Of a stretch of 64,000 bases of DNA, positions 34,628 to 44,940 are shown one piece after another (positions within the stretch are counted from its first letter, which is position 1; each line of letters opens with the position of its first letter). The notes under the pieces are model-generated. The model did not search any database. It was not told where the DNA came from and saw only the letters and a program-made list of their open reading frames with translations. Source of the DNA: Chloranthus sessilifolius (lineage: Eukaryota > Streptophyta > Magnoliopsida > Chloranthales > Chloranthaceae); assembly GCA_021018995.1 (NCBI GenBank), contig CM037591.1, positions 5,090,001 to 5,154,000 on the forward strand, read 5' to 3'. The translations under genes were made by a program, and so were the position numbers.

Positions 34628-36361
34628 CTCCATCAAAATCGTAAGAACGTACGAACGAGTTGTTCGTTATTCTGGTACATCTGAGGGATATAGATGTTAT
34701 GATCCTACGACACGTCACTCCTTCACTTCCATGGATGTTACCTTCTTCGATCATGTTCCCTATTTTCTCGACATTCTAAGTCCGGATTTGTTCTTGCTTC
34801 TCCTATGCCTTTTACCTCTCACTATTGTCCCAACTTCACTTGCTGCTACAGATCAAATTGTTCTTCCTTCACTATTTCTATTGACCCCCCTACTAATGTC
34901 GCTTCTTCCACACTTGCTTAGCCTCCTTTGCAGCAACAAAAGTTATTTTCCACTTATGTACATAGACATCACCATGAGCCCTCCTCAATCATGTCGCCAC
35001 CTTAGTCCACACAAAATAAATCCCATGGGCAGTTCTACCCTCATACTTCTTTCTATTGTTTCTCCTTTTGCATCAGATCTTGATTTACTTATTGCTCTTT
35101 GCACGAGGTTCATTAATGTACTACTCCTTACCCCCTTGTCAAGTATGTTTGTTATCATGTTGTTTCCTCTTCATATAAAGCTTTTTTCCATTGTTGATAC
35201 TAGTACTATACCCAACGCTGCTCATGCAGCTTCTCATCCTTCCCGGAAAGTTGCTATGATAGAGAAGATGATGCCCTTTAGAGTAATCACGCTTGGGAAA
35301 TAGGTTCCCACCTTCTGGAAAGAAGATTGTGGGACGTAAGTGGGTCTTTGGAATAAAGCATAATCCTCATGGCAGTGTTGCATGATATAAGGCACGCCTA
35401 ATTGCTCGCGGATTCACAAAGACTTACAGTATTGATAATGATGCCACCTTTGCTCCAATAGCTAAGCTACTTTATGTTTGGGTTGTCATCTCCATTGCGG
35501 CCAATCAGAATTGGCCCCTTCATCGATCAAGGGGGAAAGTATTGGAACATTTACCAATTCGATGTGAAGAATGCTTTTCTTCAGGAGTATCTTACAGAGG
35601 ACATTTATATGGATCCCCCTCCTGGCTTCCAGCTTCAAGGGGAGACGAAGAAAGTATGTAGACTTCGAAAGTCAATTTAAGGTTTGAAGCAGTCATTCAT
35701 AACATGGTTTCATCGCCTTAGTGGCATGGTTATTGCTTTGCAATTTTAGAGATGGGTCTCTGATCACACCCTCTGCATTCACTTGTGTTATATTAGTTAA
35801 AAAATTATTCTTGTCCATGTGGATGAATGCTATCATTCTCACTAGAGATAACTCTTCTCTCATCTCCCATGTGAAAAGTGAGCTCGATCATATTTTTAAA
35901 GTGAAAGATTTGGGACGTTCAAAGCATTCTTTGCGATTAGAAGTTTCTCGTTCTAGAAAAGGGATCTTTCTCTCTCAAAGAAAGTATGTTATTGACCTCC
36001 TGAATGATACAAGCATGCTTGGTTGTAAGCTAGCTACATCTCTCCTATGGACCAAAAACAATCTCCTCATGAGAGTGAGGGTGATCTTATTCCCAATCCC
36101 ATGACTATCAGTGATTGGTGAGCCGCTTGATCTATCTCACTCTCACCCAATCTGATATAGTATTGCTACCGGCTTAGCTAATTTATGCATGCACCTCGCA
36201 CTCCGCATCTTGTTGTGGTCCATCATATTATTCGATATATCAAATCCAGCCCCGATCGTGGTCTAGCACATGGTCACTTGAGGATTTTTGGATATGCATC
36301 ACCCGGTTCTGTCACGGATCACCGCTCTATTTTTAGTTACTGTGCTTTTCTTGAAGGCAAC
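34628..36361 (+). pseudogene. Copia B integrase C-term, RT and RNase H start
   Basis: It resumes the reading cut by R1: GTSEGYRCYDPTTRHSFTS (about 34677), the usual copia integrase C-terminal block. RT landmarks: QFDVKNAFLQ (35554-35583), EDIYMDPPPGFQ (35598), CRLRKSI (35661). The active site reads HVDE near 35817 instead of YVDD, so one catalytic Asp is gone. HLVVVHHIIRYIKSSPDRGL (36207) leads to RNase H, cut at 36361 by R2. A hydrophobic 190-codon ORF at 34731-35303 is an out-of-frame artefact of this region. Confidence 0.85.
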
Positions 36362-37076
36362 TGATGCGGAAAAATCGCACGCTAACCCTAAAATAGTGTA
36401 AATCCCACACGATAGGGGTTAAGGTTCTCGCCTTTCAATTAAAAACAAAAATAAGAAGGAAAATAGGGGTAGAAGAACATCCAAGGAAGAAAAGTTGACC
36501 TCACACCAAACCGCACGAGGGAGAAGAATCACTCTTCTAACGAAAACTCATCTCAAGTTCTCTAGAATTCGCACAAAACAAAACTCATAATTTTTTCATT
36601 CATCATCAATTATAATTCTCATAAGAGATTATAATGTGTATTTATAAAGAGAAAAACCTTAGGAATACTACTTAAATAAACTCTTAATCAACCATTAAAA
36701 CTTTCTAATCAAACGATCATAATTAATCTCACCATTAATCTTGTCTTTTTATTACGCGGCTACTTTTGAAGGGTCAAATGATTTGGTCTTATTTGAAAGC
36801 TTGTTAAAGTAGCTTTCCAACAATACAAGAATCACACAATTTCGACACATATTGATAAACTTATGACAACTTTTCCGATGGTTGCACAGAAAGTGACAAA
36901 ATTAACAGTCACATCACATATATGTGTCTAACCCCTAAATAATTCAAATAATGAAACTAATCCTAAAATAAACCATTTATTAAAAGAATCCTAATAAAAA
37001 ATGAAACTAAACCTAGATAAAATATTGCCTAAAATAACATGCACACGAGTCTTTAACGGGCCTTTGTTTTAAAAAC

Positions 37077-37811
37077 TCATACGTGGGTCCACTTTCGCTT
37101 TTGATGTTTCCTCTTTTTCCGGCCACGATCGTGGCGTGTAGGCTTCAATTTCGCATTATTCCCCCCTACTTTGAAGAAGTTTGACCTCGAGCTTTGGCTG
37201 ACATGGATTTTCACAGCCACGATCACATACAATATATAGGGAACCTTGATCAGGAGTAGCTTGGACAAGTAACCCGGATTCAACTCGGGCGAGATCAGAT
37301 TTATCTTTGATACGCCGATGGGAATCAACGTTAAAACACAACCAACACGATTCTGGGACCTATGGGTCACGGGACCAATAGACTTCATAGTGGACTCGGA
37401 CTCGGACTCGGTAGAACTTGTTGCGGACATATGCTCTTCAACGGCCTCGAGCTTTTCAACAGTGTTGGAATTAGTACTAATATTGATCTTAAGAGGGTTT
37501 TCATCAACCCGTACGGAATCTTCAACCGATTTTGGTGTTATTACGGATTCGAGTAGATGATCAATAACAATTTTTGGTGGAATGAGGTCAGCTAGGGCAA
37601 CTACAGGTACAGGCTTAGTATCTTGAACGAACTTTGGGCTGTAAGTTGTTACAGGAGCTGCAACCGGTATAGATTTTACACCGATAATGGAATCCATAAC
37701 AGGTGTAGGTATCACAACGGTTATGAGAAGAGAAACGGTTATGGGATTGAAACGAACGGTTGGTGATGGGATTGGGTTAGCGGACACGAGATTTGAAAGC
37801 TTAAATCTCAA
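37077..37811 (-). CDS. R-family Pro/Thr/Val/Ile-rich ORF (R2 copy, full)
   Basis: 244 codons, intact, beginning MRFKLSNLVSANPIPSP and matching the R1 ORF closely. Residues about 10-110 are Pro/Thr/Val-rich and low-complexity; about 115-145 are Glu/Ser-rich (STESESES); about 150-215 form a less biased part (NRVGCVLTLIPIG, ELNPGYLSKLLLIKVPYILY); the end is strongly basic (RGRKKRKHQKRKW) and is encoded inside the 3' LTR. It has a basic nuclear-localisation-like tail but no domain I recognise. Upstream on the same strand (38032-37808) a 74-codon ORF corresponds to the gag-position ORF of R1. Confidence 0.65.
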   Translation of the reverse strand: MRFKLSNLVSANPIPSPTVRFNPITVSLLITVVIPTPVMDSIIGVKSIPVAAPVTTYSPKFVQDTKPVPVVALADLIPPKIVIDHLLESVITPKSVEDSVRVDENPLKINISTNSNTVEKLEAVEEHMSATSSTESESESTMKSIGPVTHRSQNRVGCVLTLIPIGVSKINLISPELNPGYLSKLLLIKVPYILYVIVAVKIHVSQSSRSNFFKVGGNNAKLKPTRHDRGRKKRKHQKRKWTHV

Positions 37812-38202
37812 GACTTCAAACTTGCTGATATGATTTCTTCTTGTAGTTTGAGAAGAAAGTCCTTAAGAAATTGTTGAACAAAACCCTTGCTTAACGCCTC
37901 TGTTATCTGACGTGAAATTTCTAACTCACGTAGAATCTCAAAAGTGAACCCTCGATTATGTAAAACTAGCCAACATTGAGTTGTTAACTTCAAACACCTT
38001 GGACTTCGCGATCTAGCTTCACTACCTCCCATACTTGTCCAATCATAGAAATTGTCTGAAGCAAATCAAGTCACTTATATCGATCTACGAACGATCCCAT
38101 GCTAGTCATTTGATCATTCACCTCGTGAAAGGCTTCGATCAACTATGCTTTACTCATGATGAACTCCACGTGCCAAGTGTTAAACTTGCTTTGATATCAA
38201 TT

Positions 38203-39703
38203 TGATGCGGAAACTAACACATGCAATGCCAGGGCCGAGATTAAAATTAATCCAAACAATTAAAATAACAATTTCTCATAACAAATTATTACAAAAATAT
38301 TCTAGAATTCAATTACGGCCCAAAATAGCGTAGTTTTCGTGTACATTCTCTGTCGGATCTAGAATACTAGGGTTCTTATGAACGGCTAGATCTCCGATAG
38401 TCTTAGGGCGTCGAACGAACTCACAAGCGGGTTCTCTCGATACCGTACGAAAATAAAAGGCTAATCAACGATTTAACGAAGATAGGTAGGTTGATTTTGG
38501 ATTTTATGAGATAAATAGGCTAGATCTGGAATTTAATTGAGAAATAACTAAACTAGGGTTACGCCAACCGTAGATCAAAAGAAGATAAAGATGGAAGAAG
38601 AGTTGGCCTTGCACAAAAACTGCACGCGGGATTGAAGAATCGCTCTCCGTTTTGAAAGAATCACACCCTCACGAAAGTTTAGATTTCTCAAGTTTGCAAA
38701 AGTAATTTTAATTTACCAAAAACTAATAATAAAGTTGTTTACAAGCCTTTAAATAGGCTAACCAAAACCCTAATACGAAATTAGAAGAGTTCTAATGCAA
38801 ATAAAACACAAAAAGAAAACTTTTGACTAAAATAATAAACTACCGTCAAAATTCGCACAATTGGTTCTGGGATCGATCGATCGACTAAGAAAGTAATTAA
38901 ATCACCTAACGCCACAGATTTAAGTCGATCGATCGAGCAAGAATTTTCGATCAATCAATTTAAATCTGTGGCATCATACGATTTAATTACTTTCTCAGTC
39001 GATCGATCGACCAATTGCGCAAATTATGACGACAATTTATTGTTTTAGTCAAAAGTTTTCATTTTGTGTTTTATTTGCATTAGAACTCTTCTAATTTCGT
39101 ATTAGGGTTTTGGCTAGCCCATTTAAAGACTTGTAAAGAACTTTATTATTAGTTTTTGGTGAATTAAAATTGTTTTTGCAAACTTGAGAGTTATACACTT
39201 TCGTAAGAGTGTGATTCTCTTAAAACGGGGAGCGATTCTTCGATCCCGTGTGCAGTTTGGTGCGAGGCCAACTCTTCTTCCATCTTTATCTTCTTTTGAT
39301 CTACAATTAGCGTAAGTGACGTAACCCTAGTTTTGTTATTTCTCAATTAAATCCCAAATCTAGCATATTTATCTCATAAAATCCAAAATCAACCTACCTA
39401 TCTTCGTTAAATTATTGCTTAGCCTTTTATTTTCGTAAGGGATCGAGAGAACCGGCATACGAGTTCGTTCGATGCCCTACAACTATAGAAGACCTAGTCG
39501 TTCGTAAGAACCCTAATCTTCTAGATCCGATAGGGAACATACACGAAAAGTAACACTATTTTGGGTCATAATTGAATTATCCAATTGAATTCTAGAATAT
39601 TTATGGGTTAATTTGTTATGAGAAATCATAATTTTAATTGTTTGGATTAATTTTAATTTCAATCTCAGCCCTAGCATTGCATGTGTTAGTTCCCGCATGA
39701 AAC
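38203..39703. mobile_element. 1.5-kb near-palindromic (foldback) element
   Basis: Two inverted arms of about 730-750 bp meet near 38933-38951. Examples: AACTAACACATGCAATGC (left) with GCATTGCATGTGTTAGTT (right); TCGATCGATCGACTAAGAAA with TTTCTCAGTCGATCGATCGA; CCACAGATTTAA with TTAAATCTGTGG. Direct CAATT at 38198-38202 and 39704-39708 suggests a 5-bp target duplication. The arms contain R-like LTR words (TGCACGCGGGATTGAAGAAT), so it looks like two related LTRs head to head. No coding capacity. Confidence 0.88.
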
Positions 39704-39990
39704 CAATTTGATGCGCACACGCTAACTCTAAAATAGCGTAAATCTCGCACGATAGGTTAGGGTTCTCGCTCTTAAATTAAAAATAAAAATAAAAAGGAAA
39801 AATAAAAAGGAAAAATATGGATAGAAGAAGATCCAAAGAATCGCTCCAAGAAAGAAAATTTTGCCTCACACTAAACCGCACGAGGGAGAATAATCACTCT
39901 TTTGACGAAAACTCATCTCAAGTTCAATAGAATTGGCACAAAGTAAAACTCATAATTTTTTCATTCATTATCAATAATAATTCTCATAAA

Positions 39991-40203
39991 CATGGATCAA
40001 AATATCGTTTGATACCAATACTTATCGGTTTTGAACCTCGCCGATACAGTACATTCAAGGTACCGTATCGGTGCCTCTCATACAAAAACCCAAAATACCG
40101 AACGATACATTGGAATGTATCGTCCGGAACCGATATGTATCGTCCGATACATATCGATTTTGGGGTTGGACGATACATATCGATTTTTCGAATTTTTAAC
40201 CCA
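39991..40203. mobile_element. hAT-like MITE with CGATACATATCG array
   Basis: Absent from the other R LTRs, so it is an insertion in the R2 5' LTR. Flanks TCTCATAA and ACGCATAA resemble an 8-bp duplication with two changes. The left end CATGGATCAAAATATCG pairs loosely with the right end. The interior is made of CGATACA/TATCGTCCG words. Confidence 0.65.
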
Positions 40204-40760
40204 TACGCATAAGAGATTATAATGTGTATTTATAAAGAAAAGAAACCCTAAGAATACTACTTAAAATAAACCCCTAATCAACCATTAAAACTTTCTAATC
40301 TAACAGTCATAATTAATCTCACCATTAATCCCTTTGTTATTACACGGCCACTTTTGAAGGGTCAAACGATGTCTGATTAACGTGAAATTGGTCTTATTTG
40401 AAAGCTTATCGACGTAGCTTTCCAGCAAGACAAGAATCACACACTTTCGACACATATTGATAGACTTATGACCACTTTTTTATGGTGGCGCATAAAGTGA
40501 TGAAATTAACAGTCACATATCACACATGTGTCTGACCCCTAAACAATTCAAATAAAGAAACTAATCCTAAAATAAACCATTTATTAAAAGAATCATAATA
40601 AAAATGGAAACTAAGCCTAGATAAAAAATTGCCTAAAATAACGTGCACACGAGTCTTTAATGGGCCTTTTTTAAAAAGCTCATTCATGGGTTCACTTTCT
40701 ATTTGACGTTTCCTCTTTATCCGGCCACGACCACGGCGTGTAGGCTTCAATTCCGCATTA

Positions 40761-41166
40761 GCAACTTGGTTGCATGGAAGAGTAAGAAACAACCAGCGGT
40801 CTCCCATTCTAGTGTTGAAGCTGAGTATTAAGCTATTGCACATGGCACTTGTGAATTCTTATGGCTTAGCTCACTTCTTTCTGAGTTGGAATTCCCTATT
40901 AGCGGCTCTATACCTCTTCACTGTAATAATGAAGTTGCAAATAAGATTGCATCTGATTCAGCGTTTCATGAGCAAACCATGCATATTGAAGTTGACGTCC
41001 ACTTTGTTCATGAAGAAGTGTGGGACCGTTCACTTGAGCTTATTGATGTCTCCTCATCTCAACAGCTTGTTGATGTCCCTGTTAAGGTTGTTAGGCCAAG
41101 TCCTCTTCATGATATTTCAGTCACCCTGAGCATGTTTGATGTCCATGCTCCAGCTTGAGGGAGAGC
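40761..41166 (+). pseudogene. Copia B RNase H, 3' part, and polypurine tract
   Basis: It continues the reading cut by R2: LVAWKSKKQPAVSHSSVEAE, then LWLSSLLSELEFPISGSIP, HIEVDVHFVHEEV and MFDVHAPA before a stop. The polypurine tract TGAGGGAGAG is at 41157-41166. These are the C-terminal copia RNase H blocks. The 3' part of copia A (21.8-21.98 kb) is homologous. Confidence 0.85.
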
Positions 41167-41379
41167 GTTGTGGTGTGTTATCTATGGTTGTATAGTGTAT
41201 TGTGTGTGGTGTGTGGTGTGTGGTGTGTGGTGTGTGGTGTGTAGGAAGTGTTATTTGAGTGTGTTTGTATTTCTTTTCCACCTAATATAAAAGCTAGTGG
41301 AGGAACCTTCCCTGACTAAGCTCTCCCTGTCTATCTCTTTTATCTCTAAACCCTCACCCATCCTCCGAAGCCATTCTCC
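41167..41379 (+). repeat. 3' LTR of copia B
   Basis: It begins CGTTGTGG (TGTTGTGG in the 5' LTR) and contains a local GTGTGTG expansion at about 41203-41241. Divergence from the 5' LTR shows the insertion is not recent. Confidence 0.8.
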
Positions 41380-41384
41380 CCTCA

Positions 41385-41605
41385 ATCTTATATTCATCAT
41401 TGTCAATTGATGAACACCCATACTCCACACCAAAGAAATTTTCTTTCACATTTTTCCAACCTCTTAATCACACTTGATAGGCATTGGAGCATTGACATAA
41501 AGTACAACGACAAATTTGAAAGAGGTCTTGATAAGTGATATCTCCTACACAAAGGTAATGTTCTACCCTTCCAAGCATAGTCAAAATAATCGGCTTTCTT
41601 TCAAA
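41385..41605 (-). pseudogene. LINE 2, RT C-terminal part beyond copia B
   Basis: On the minus strand it encodes KADYFDYAWKGRT, then LYFMSMLQCLSSVIKRLEK and ERKFLWCGVW. This is the plant LINE block LP.YFMS.F..P..V...LE.I.R.FLW that lies upstream of the part found at 29.4-25.4 kb. It shows that copia B interrupted LINE 2. The upstream limit is uncertain. Confidence 0.75.
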
Positions 41606-42532
41606 AAAAAAATCATGATGTTTAAATAAATTAAATATAAAGAAATAAACATAATTCTTTTACAAATCACGAACTTAGCAATCAATTTGCAACTCGTTTT
41701 TTTCAGGTTAGGGCTTTTAAATCCCTAAAGGTTTAAATATCAAACTCAAGATAAATGAAATCAAATCCTAGGGTCTAAGTATTTCTCTTATTCTGTTCTA
41801 ATTATAAGAGATAGATGTAAAGGAAATTAAAAAACATAAAAAAAATCAACATGAACTATATGGCTGTTGTTAAAAGGTATAATTTTTTTTGCTTTTGCAC
41901 ATAATGGGTAAAGGGGGTTTTACAAATAAAAACTTAAAATCCTTTAAACCACCTAAACCAACCATGGATTTTTCTATTAAGAAACACAATTTATTTTAAA
42001 ACCCACTTAATATTAAAAAACCTTGAGTTTTTTAATATACGACCGTCTCTCTGTGTTTCTACTACACCTAAACAAAGAGACTAAGGGTTTATATGTTTAA
42101 GATTCCATCTCGGGGTTTTTATGCATTTTTTCTTGTTTTCTCCTTTACTCAACAATAGACAAAGAACCTTTGACCTTTTCTTAAGCTTTTTATAATTTTT
42201 TTTTTTTAAATTAACAAATTTTCAACATTTTCAACATTTTTTCCCCAAATTGGACACTTTTTGCCCTGCAAAATCATTTTCAAATCTCAACATTTTTCCT
42301 TTTTTTTTTTATTTTCAAAAACTTTGCCATTTTCCCAAATTTTAATTTCTTATATTGTCTAACAATTCCTGAAAACTGACTTGGTGACTACGATTCCAGG
42401 TAGCTAAATACCTTTCAATTCTTCCCACAAACAAATCCATTATCTTTTCGACGATTTTCCAATACATAAGGGAAAGCCCAGGTAAGTAGTTGGCACGAAT
42501 ACCAACCAAAAGAGATAGAGAGAGAGAGAGAG
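41606..42532. other. Intron 1 segment, no gene seen
   Basis: AT-rich with homopolymer runs; a (GA)n run at about 42511-42532. Confidence 0.5.
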
Positions 42533-43085
42533 AACCATCCTATTTGGCATCGGCTTAGCGAGTCCTATTTCTCCACTTGTTTATGATCAGCGTTGAGCTC
42601 TCTATAACTTTGCAATCCTTCATGCATCTTCTCATTGCTTCCCTCCAAGTCTTCACTGGTCTTCCTCTTCTCCTACTTTCTTGTGCTTGTAACAACTCAA
42701 TCCTTCGTACAAGGCTTGCTTCTGGCCTCCGATAGACATGTTTAAAACATCTGAAGGGATATTCATTAATTTTTGTCTTTATAGGGGACCAACCCCCCCC
42801 CCCCCCCAAAAATAAATAATAATAATAATAAATTTAAAAAAAATTCCTCATGTATTTGTTTATGATTTTATCATATCTTGTTATTCTACACATCCGTCTT
42901 AGCATATGCATCTCAGCCACATGCACTTTACCCTTTTGTCCCCTTTTTCTTAGCCCAACAGTCTCCACCATATAATATGGCAGGTCTTACCTCTGTCTTA
43001 GAAAAATGTCCCATTAATCAAAGTGGAACTCTTGGGTTGCACAATACTTAGCTTGCTTGACCTCCATTTCAACCAACCCGCATCT
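42533..43085 (-). mobile_element. RTE-type LINE, 3' end, decayed
   Basis: On the minus strand: FKHVYRRPEASLVRRIE, SRRRGRPVKTWREAMRR and NKWRNRTRK (42550-42745), the C-terminal RTE block also at 22.7-23.2 kb, preceded at 42.9-43.05 kb by the SGVLC..PR.P-like region. A poly(C) run at 42792-42807 and an (AAT)n run are secondary expansions. Confidence 0.8.
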
Positions 43086-43429
43086 CGGATTTAACGGGGT
43101 TTTTTTACAGAAGGCTGTCAACCTGACGCCAGTGCTCCTTCTTTCTCATCCGGTAAAAGTGAATCGCGTCACATTGGTCCCAAAATTAATAATACCACAT
43201 TTCGCTTGTGTTTTCAATACAAATTGACTCATTGAACTCATAAACATTGCACTTCATCAAATTCATACCCAAAACAACAAAAATTCTTGAGATAAAAAAT
43301 GAGCTGACTTTAACGAGTGATATAAAAAATTCTAGTAAAGGGCTGCAATATAAACGAGTTCCTACCAAAAATTCATTCAAAAGTATAATCTACATTGCCA
43401 AAACCAACAAATCAAAATAGTAATAGTAC

Positions 43430-43806
43430 CTGATACCCTGATTACTCCACTGAGCAAGAATATCCCTAGAAACACCATTCCCAAATACCATAGAAAATAA
43501 CTGATTTGTGTCTCTGATCGACATTTCTTCGCCAGAATTCGACTCCCTCCATTGGTCTACCACCGGAGGTGATTCCTGGATTCTCCGATTTGCCACGGGC
43601 ACCGCCACGGCCTTCTTCCCCAACAGCATCCTCTTCTCTGCTGCCGCAGCCATAAGCTCCCGCTGCAATCTCCGGTTCTTCGTCTCCGGCGATTCTACTG
43701 AATCTCCAGCGATCTCTCCGGGTTTGCTCCGCTTGGGCTCCGGTGGCGAGTGCTGTAAACTCATACGCAGCGCCATCTGCAGATCTTCTTCTTCTTGGCT
43801 CGCCAT
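43430..43806 (-). CDS. MINDY-type deubiquitinase, exon 1 (residues 1-126)
   Basis: The ATG at 43806 has purine -3 and G+4 context. The exon gives 125 codons plus two bases of Arg126, then a GTACTA donor. Residues 5-16 (EEEDLQMALRMS) fit a ubiquitin-interacting motif: an acidic run, Leu, then Ala and Ser four apart. Residues about 20-70 are charged and low-complexity, with RRLQREL and an Ala run, as in plant homologues. Residues about 100-125 (LFSMVFGNG, ILAQWSNQGI) begin the MINDY catalytic domain. The antisense strand is also open across this exon but looks like nothing. This start is preferred because it is the first ATG after the TATA box and places the UIM at the extreme N terminus, as in the family. 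Confidence 0.92.
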
Positions 43807-44051
43807 TTCAAAATTCCCGCTTCAGATCGGAGAACAAACCATATCGGTAAGAAATTTAGGGTTTTTATCTAAAAATTCAATGTTCATTCCTGTTATCTAT
43901 AGAAAAATGAAAAGAACACTTCGAATTGGGTAAGGATTTGTTCGAAACCCTAGATAATTGAAACCCTAGAAAACTATGGGGGGGGTTTCTGAGCCCTGTG
44001 TCGAGCAAATCGCAAACCTCGTTCGTGTTCTCTCTCTCTCTCTCTCCTCTT

Positions 44052-44061
44052 CTTTATATAG
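44052..44061 (-). promoter_or_regulatory. Probable TATA box of the deubiquitinase gene
   Basis: Read on the minus strand this is CTATATAAAG, about 246 bp upstream of the ATG. A GA-rich tract (44031-44045) follows it, as in many plant 5' leaders. A transcription start near 44,020 and a leader of about 215 nt are inferred, not seen. Confidence 0.6.
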
Positions 44062-44269
44062 ATTGAATACTCACAAGCAAAAAGAGAGTACAGAAAAAGG
44101 AAGCAAGTGAACGGAATTCAAAAGCTTCTAATAGGTGGAAGAGTTGGTATTGGTATTAAGTACTTGACCCGATCGGTGCGGGCGGTGCTACGGTCAATCT
44201 CCTTTCATCATAGTTAAACTTAGAGGCGTGCATAAACTATCTTTGAGCATGTTGCCCTTGCACCATCTG

Positions 44270-44940
44270 TTTTGTACAGTCAATAACTTATGTGTACGGA
44301 GGGAAATGGGCTGGGTATCCCTCCCGGCCTGTTAGGCCCAGCCCGTTTTAAAGCGAGTTGGGCTTGATTATAAAATCCACAGACCGGATCTCCACTAGCA
44401 CTTTAATCCCGATAATTAATCGGGTCGTGCTCAAGCCCATTGTACTCTCATATTTGACAGCCTCCTATCACAATCTCATGTCATCCTAATGGATGAAATC
44501 ATACATATCTCTCTCTTAATGTCTAGTCTAATTGTAATCTCAAGCTCTCAATTAAGAAATCATACTCTCAATAAAATAAAATAAAGATTGTAAAGATCTT
44601 ATAATCCCAATAGAAAAAGATTTCTAATATATCATATATTTTTAAAGAAAATTTAGAAAAGACGAAAAATTAAACAAGCCTCCTTATCTCTTCTTGCATA
44701 ATCTCATTCTATTCGGCTTGCGTTTAGATCTTATCTCTCCTATGAATAAACGGGACCAACTGGGTCAGCCTTGGGTTTTGAAAATGCAGGTGGAGCTTGG
44801 CCTTCGGCTGGGAATCATAATCCCTTCATGGGCCCGGGCTAGGCTTAGGCCAAATTCAAATTTCTCGGGCTGGTTTAGGCCAACCCAACCCAATATGAAT
44901 AAATGACCAAAGCCCAACCCGTTGTCACCCCTAGTTATAG
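44270..44940. mobile_element. hAT-like relic with GGGCTTGGGC words
   Basis: The right end, on the minus strand, reads TAACTAGGGGTGACAACGGG, a terminus commonly seen in plant hAT-like elements. Both sides have GGGCTGGG, GGCCCAGCCCG and CTCGGGCTGG words; the middle is AT-rich. No target duplication confirmed and no transposase. Confidence 0.5.

Larger units (their letters stand above)
36362..40760 (-). mobile_element. Element R2: second copy of the R family, itself invaded
   Basis: A perfect 5-bp target duplication GCAAC (36357-36361 and 40761-40765) in copia B RNase H. 3' LTR 36362-37158 (797 bp); 5' LTR 39709-40760 (1,052 bp including a hAT-like insert of about 214 bp). Primer site TGATATCAAAGC near 38188-38199. 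A 1.5-kb palindromic element (38203-39703) sits exactly between the primer site and the 5' LTR. No pol genes. Confidence 0.9.
29417..41379 (+). mobile_element. Copia retrotransposon B, both LTRs, nested insertions
   Basis: A Ty1/copia element with 5' LTR 29417-29631 and 3' LTR 41167-41379. Imperfect 5-bp flanks CCTCT (29412) and CCTCA (41380) lie in LINE 2. Order gag, protease, GAG-pre-integrase, integrase, RT, RNase H is as expected for copia. It was later hit by a SINE-like insert (31666-31799), R1 (31954-34627) and R2 (36362-40760); without them it is about 4.8 kb, a normal copia length. Frames are broken throughout. Confidence 0.9.
1..44020 (-). other. MINDY-3/FAM188-type deubiquitinase gene, 5' half, TE-swollen
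   Basis: Seen: five minus-strand exons with GT-AG junctions and intron phases 2, 0, 2, 0, 0 give 377+79+155+115+186 = 912 nt, exactly 304 codons without a stop. Known: plant homologues are about 600 residues, with an N-terminal ubiquitin-interacting motif and a MINDY (DUF4205) papain-like catalytic domain that trims Lys48-linked ubiquitin chains in cytosol and nucleus. The exons cover the N-terminal half, including the catalytic Cys. The His-containing half is not in the window, so the gene continues left. Introns are 19,463, 6,845, 12,002, 104 and at least 4,480 bp and hold most of the mobile elements below. Splice sites and frame look intact, so the gene is probably functional (inference). 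The left limit given is the window edge, not the gene end. Confidence 0.9.

Noticed and set aside
34731-35303. 190-codon hydrophobic plus-strand ORF
   Set aside because: It is an alternative frame of the copia B integrase-RT region; the true copia frame is readable around it.
43508-43933. 141-codon plus-strand ORF
   Set aside because: Antisense of deubiquitinase exon 1; open only because exon 1 is GC-rich and stop-poor.
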